Assembly (NCBI RefSeq): GCF_003589595.1
Contig: NW_020653713.1
Span: 1,708,952-1,772,951, forward strand
Length of the DNA: 64,000 nucleotides
Direction of reading: 5' to 3'
DNA from: Hyposmocoma kahamanoa
Taxonomy: Eukaryota > Arthropoda > Insecta > Lepidoptera > Cosmopterigidae
How positions within the stretch are numbered: the first letter of the stretch is position 1; each line of letters starts with the position of its first letter. The notes beneath the pieces were generated by a model. It ran no database searches. It was not told the DNA's origin and was given only the letters and a program-made list of their open reading frames with translations. This document shows positions 60,490 to 64,000 of the stretch, in pieces. Position numbers and translations under genes: made by a program.

Positions 60490-62395
60490 GCTGAGTAGTC
60501 AGTCACAGGCGTGGATAAGAAGCAACCGCTGTCTCCCTAGACAAGTACCGTTCTTAACACTTTTTAACTCACAATACAAAAAGACAAAGGATGAAAGTGC
60601 TCAAATAAAAATTGAAATCAAAGTCGAAAGCAAACATTGTTTCAACAAAGTGATTCCAAGATCCTCGCAACAATGTTCACTGAGCAGTGCTTAAAATAAC
60701 CCACCGAGGTCACCAAGTTCCAAAGTCGGTTATACAATATTAATTTAGTTGTAAAAGGTATTGATTATTGATTTGTTGTTCAACTAAATTAAATTGACCA
60801 AATTAATCGATGTCTGGGTTATCGCGAGCTCCGAAGTTTCGGGAAATGTCTTAGGTATTATTAGCCGAACCCAAGACAATTCCGAACACTATGCTTGACT
60901 TGAACGATTCTAATGCATGAGAAATGGACAGAAAAATTACCTTAATCATCAACCTACTATGCTTACCCCGTCTGGATCTATTCCTCTAAGGAAGGGGTTT
61001 AGGCTATAATCCGCTATGTCATTCCAAATGCGGGTTGGAAACCGTCTTTTCTTTTTAGTTATATAATAATATTATGTTAATAATCGTTTATTTCAAATTA
61101 CTGAGTTCATGTTTGGTTAGTAACAATTGTCTTATTAACTATCTCAATGACAATGAAACTCAATTAATACTAAATACGGCTGCTCTGGAACGCGTATGAT
61201 ACGCATTCCAGTACCTTACTATAGGGCAACTCAACCGCTCCAATATGGTATATAGGAGACTATTGTCGCTAGACTGCACATACTGCATCACTGAGGCTAT
61301 CCGTCAGTGCGGGATAATCTGAGAAACTATCTACTTTTGCCTCGATAAACATACCTGATCAAATTCTGTACCGGGGCAACCTCACCAGCACCTTACTTCA
61401 TCAGAATAGTGTTCGGAAAGAAGTTTCATCACCCCTTAAAGCAACAAAATGTAATATCGAAAATAAATTTGGGTTTAGACAATAAAAATCAATTATTTTT
61501 GACAAATAACCAATCCCGGGGTCACACGATACTCGCTTTTGAGTTCATTCGGGTTCCGTTGCAACTTTTGTTCAAAAAAAAGACAATCCTTGCAATTTTA
61601 GGCATTCTGTAATGTTTTAAATCTGATTTAAATTGATCCAGTTGCGCTGGTGCGGAAATTTGGCAATGCGCCTAGAGACGGACACTGGAATGAATGGCAA
61701 CTCTGGTTCCAGTTACTGGTTCAGCGTATTTCTCACAAGTGATCAGACTCGACTGTGCGAGTCCAAAAACAGAGTTCAGGAAATAGATAAATGTTTTCTT
61801 TGAACATCCACGTAATTTAAAAAAATATATCTTTTAAATTCCATATGTTGTGAGGTATATGTTGATGTTAATAACAGCAGGAACTTTTTTTCTTTTCTCT
61901 CTTCGTTTGTGCACAGAGAGTTTATTTTTATTAAATTTTAATATCTTTTTTACCCTAAAACGTGAGATAACTGACCGGCTGTTTATATTTCACTAAGATA
62001 GACAGACTCGAGTTAGTAAAGAGTGGAAAGTTTACTCAAAGCTTGAAATTCCTTTTACAACTCTCAAAGTTCACTGGTAATAATTATTATTGAACGGTTA
62101 GTTTTCATTTTAAAAGAGCACTACTGCTCTTGACATTCTTGGAAATTCAATCCAGGTTTCTCAGATGAATTTAACAATAGTAGGCGGAGCAAATTTCAAT
62201 TTGGCTGTCTCGATGGATCATGATTAAGTATTCTGGGCACTTTTCTGTTCCACTTAACTAAATAAATCGGTACAATTAGGCATTGGTATAAAATTGTGGA
62301 ATCATAAATTATAAATTGCGGATTCGTAATTATATACATTGGAAATTACATTAATTATGAATTAAACTATTTTTTCGGATCTCAAATCGTGTATG
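60490..62395. other. 1.9 kb mostly unassigned
   Basis: A SINE-C-like scrap lies at 60940-61045 in reverse. At 61173-61195 GGAACGCGTAT pairs with ATACGCATTCC (10 of 11). The rest is AT-rich with no motif-bearing frame. Confidence 0.45.
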
Positions 62396-62397
62396 TG

Positions 62398-62518
62398 ACT
62401 CAGTCACCCGTGTTCATGGGCCCGTAAAAATACGAAACGTTGGTTTATTTTTAAAAACAAATTATCCCGATTTTGAATTTGGAGCAATCGCGAAAACCTA
62501 AGAACTCGAGATGTTCTT
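62398..62518 (+). repeat. Fragment of the 22-kb palindromic family
   Basis: 'CATGGGCCCGTAAAAATACG', 'AAACGTTGGTTTATTTTTAA', 'AATCGCGAAAACCTAAGAAC' align with 22393-22515. The last phrase, AATCGCGAAAACCTAAGAAC followed by TCGA, is identical at both places. A short palindrome CCTAAGAACTCGAGATGTTCTTAGG (13-bp-type arms CCTAAGAAC / GTTCTTAGG) ends the fragment at 62497-62521. Confidence 0.55.
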
Positions 62519-62521
62519 AGG

Positions 62522-63939
62522 TTAACTTCAGTGCTCTGCAAAGTGATGGAGCGGATTCTAAATATCCAGATAATCCGGCACCTGGAACGTCACTCCATTC
62601 TTAATGATCGACAGTACGGGTTTCGGCCGAACCGATCAACGGGTGACGTTCTAGCGTATCTAATGCATCTCTGGGGTGAAGCTATCGACAAACAGGGCGA
62701 AACCTTAGCGATAAGTCTGGATATTGCTAAGGCCTTTGATCGGGTCTGGCACCGTGGTCTCCTCTCCAAGCTTCCGGCATATGGTCTTCCCGGCCGCCTT
62801 TGTGAGTGGATCTCCGGCTTTCTGCGCGAGCGAAGATTGCGTGTCCTTGTTGACGGAGGCACTTCGCGGCTCGTGACAGTTAATGCTGGGGTGCCACAGG
62901 GCTCCGTGCTGTCGCCCACGCTGTTCCTTCTGCATATCAATGACTTGTTGCCTTTTGGCAACATTCATTGCTATGCAGATGATAGCACAGTGCACGGTTG
63001 CTATTATAAGCAACCGTCAAGCAGCCGGGAGGACCCTGAGAGAAACCGGGAAAAACTTGTCGCTGAGCTCAACCATGTTTTGGAACATATATCGTCGTGG
63101 GGCTCCCGAAACTTGGTTGAGTTCAACGCCAAGAAAACCCAGGTATGCGCGTTCAGTTCCAAAAAATCCCCATTTCTTCCACTTCCCCATCTTCAGGGTA
63201 CAACGCTGACGCTGCAGGACAAGCTCAGCCTGCTGGGGATGAGCATCCGGAAGGACATGAGCAACAAAGACTATATAGAGAGCGTCATCTGTACCGCGTC
63301 GCGCAAGCTTGGCATCCTGAACAAGGTGCACCGATTTTTTACTCCAGAGCTGCGATACCTGTTGTATAAAGCTCAGGTCCGAAGCAGCATGGAGTACTGT
63401 TCGCACCTTTGGGACGGCTCTGCCAAGTACTTGCTCGATGCCCTAGATGGACTGCAGCGCTACGCCTTCCGTGTTGTCAACGATCCTCATGTAACTGAGC
63501 ATGCGGAGTCGTTACAGCTTCGCAGAGATATAGCGTCTCTTAGCGTATTCTATCGCCTGTACCACGGTGAGTGCTCTGAAGAGTTATTCAACCTTATCCC
63601 TTCCTCTCCTTTCCATCAGCGGACCACCCGTGCCGGACTGCGTTGCCACAGTTGGACGGTCAGTTCAATACCGTCCCGCACTAAAAAGTTTGACAATTCG
63701 TTCTTATCCGAACCATCAAATTGTGGAACCAACTCCCGGCGCATGTATTCCCTCCCCTCTATAACATCGGGTCCTTCAAACGTAGTGTGAAGAAGCATTT
63801 GGCCAGACCGGCAAAATGATAGTGACGGAGTGAAGATATTTGTGTTTTCCATCCGTTACTCTCATCTCTGGACTGTATTCGCACTTTCCATCAGGCGCGG
63901 TGCAGTCATTTTGCCGAGTCACAATAAAAAAAAAAAAAA
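62522..63939 (+). mobile_element. 5'-truncated jockey-type LINE
   Basis: Begins abruptly in the reverse-transcriptase coding region right after the palindrome CCTAAGAAC...GTTCTTAGG, and ends in a 15-A tail (63927-63939) preceded by GTCACAAT. The 3' UTR of about 105 bp repeats part of itself loosely: GTGACGGAG...CCATCCGTTACTCTCATC and CACTTTCCATCAGGCGCGG. Much higher GC than the flanks, as usual for LINE coding DNA. The nearest relatives in the window are the C-terminal stubs at 7856, 21290, 36050 and 39903. No clear target duplication could be placed. Confidence 0.85.
62531..63819 (+). pseudogene. Jockey-clade LINE reverse transcriptase (partial)
   Basis: Copies LINE RNA into DNA at a nicked chromosomal target; here only the region from fingers/palm to the C-terminus remains (419 codons open from an internal ATG). 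Motifs by residue: YGFRPNRST (29-37), LDIAKAFDRVW (63-73, catalytic Asp 64), AGVPQGSVLSP (119-129), CYADDST (147-153, catalytic Asp 150-151), then thumb and the jockey-type QVRSSMEYCSHLWDG and YHGECSEELFNLIPSSPF. A one-base loss near 63708 diverts the frame to an early stop at 63788-63790; in the other phase WNQLPAHVFPPLYNIGSF and KRSVKKHLARPAK continue to the natural TGA at 63817-63819. The endonuclease and first RT segments are missing, so it cannot retrotranspose alone. Confidence 0.88.
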
Positions 63940-64000
63940 ATGTTATAAACATATTTTTTAACTGTGATATAGACCACACTCTCACTCGAAGATAAGCGAC
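63940..64000. other. Window edge, unassigned
   Basis: AT-rich flank after the LINE poly(A); too short to interpret. Confidence 0.5.

Noticed and set aside
62590..63406. Minus-strand frames of 100-130 codons
   Set aside because: Antisense shadows of the LINE reverse transcriptase.

Overview
This window looks like a piece of a lepidopteran (moth or butterfly) nuclear genome. I base that on its AT-rich, intergenic or intronic character, on tRNA-derived SINEs ending in ATGATGATG-type tails, and on many jockey-, CR1- and RTE-like LINE ends and short inverted-repeat elements of the kind common in Lepidoptera. The species cannot be named from sequence alone. I found no convincing host gene, no rRNA and no true tRNA gene. 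Almost every recognisable feature is a transposable element or its wreckage. One 400-base assembly gap lies at 26826-27225.

I use private labels for the repeat families. SINE-A is a roughly 300-bp family with a poly(A) tail and no clear tRNA head. SINE-B is tRNA-derived and carries a GGTTCGATTCC B box. SINE-C begins GCCGTGGTAGCC and ends in a TGATGATGAT tail. SINE-D and SINE-E are two further tRNA-like families. MITE-F begins AACCGACTTCAAAA. The CATTGAC family has about 31-bp inverted ends and 8-bp target duplications. The CCGCTC family has 13-bp inverted ends and 4-bp flanks.

Layout. 0-9 kb: SINE debris, an RTE-like LINE tail, one CATTGAC copy (5895) and a 374-bp element with a THAP-like start, which resembles an internally deleted P element (6713). 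9-20 kb: nested SINEs, several LINE 3' ends, and a SINE split by a 0.76-kb insertion (14.2-15.0 kb). 20-27 kb: nested LINE/SINE/MITE stacks, two long imperfect palindromes (22.3 and 26.0 kb), a CCGCTC element (23.8 kb) and the gap. 27-36 kb: mostly quiet, with SINEs and three CATTGAC copies. 36-48 kb: jockey- and RTE-like LINE fragments, a CpG-rich palindrome beside a 284-bp retroposed insert with a 15-bp target duplication (37.7-38.1 kb), a second CCGCTC element, many SINEs and a GC-rich LINE remnant (47.2-48.2 kb). 48-58 kb: MITE-F copies, including a tandem run at 52 kb, degenerate minisatellites and LINE tails. 58-64 kb: a nearly full-length dead mariner inserted in an RTE-like LINE tail, head-to-head SINE-A copies, and a 5'-truncated jockey-type LINE whose reverse-transcriptase frame is open except for one 3' frameshift.

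Nothing here forms a host pathway. The functional relation between features is parasitic: non-autonomous families (the CATTGAC elements, SINEs, MITE-F) would depend on enzymes encoded by P-like, LINE or other elements elsewhere in the genome. The 8-bp duplications around all seven CATTGAC copies (seven exact or nearly so) suggest fairly recent movement of that family.
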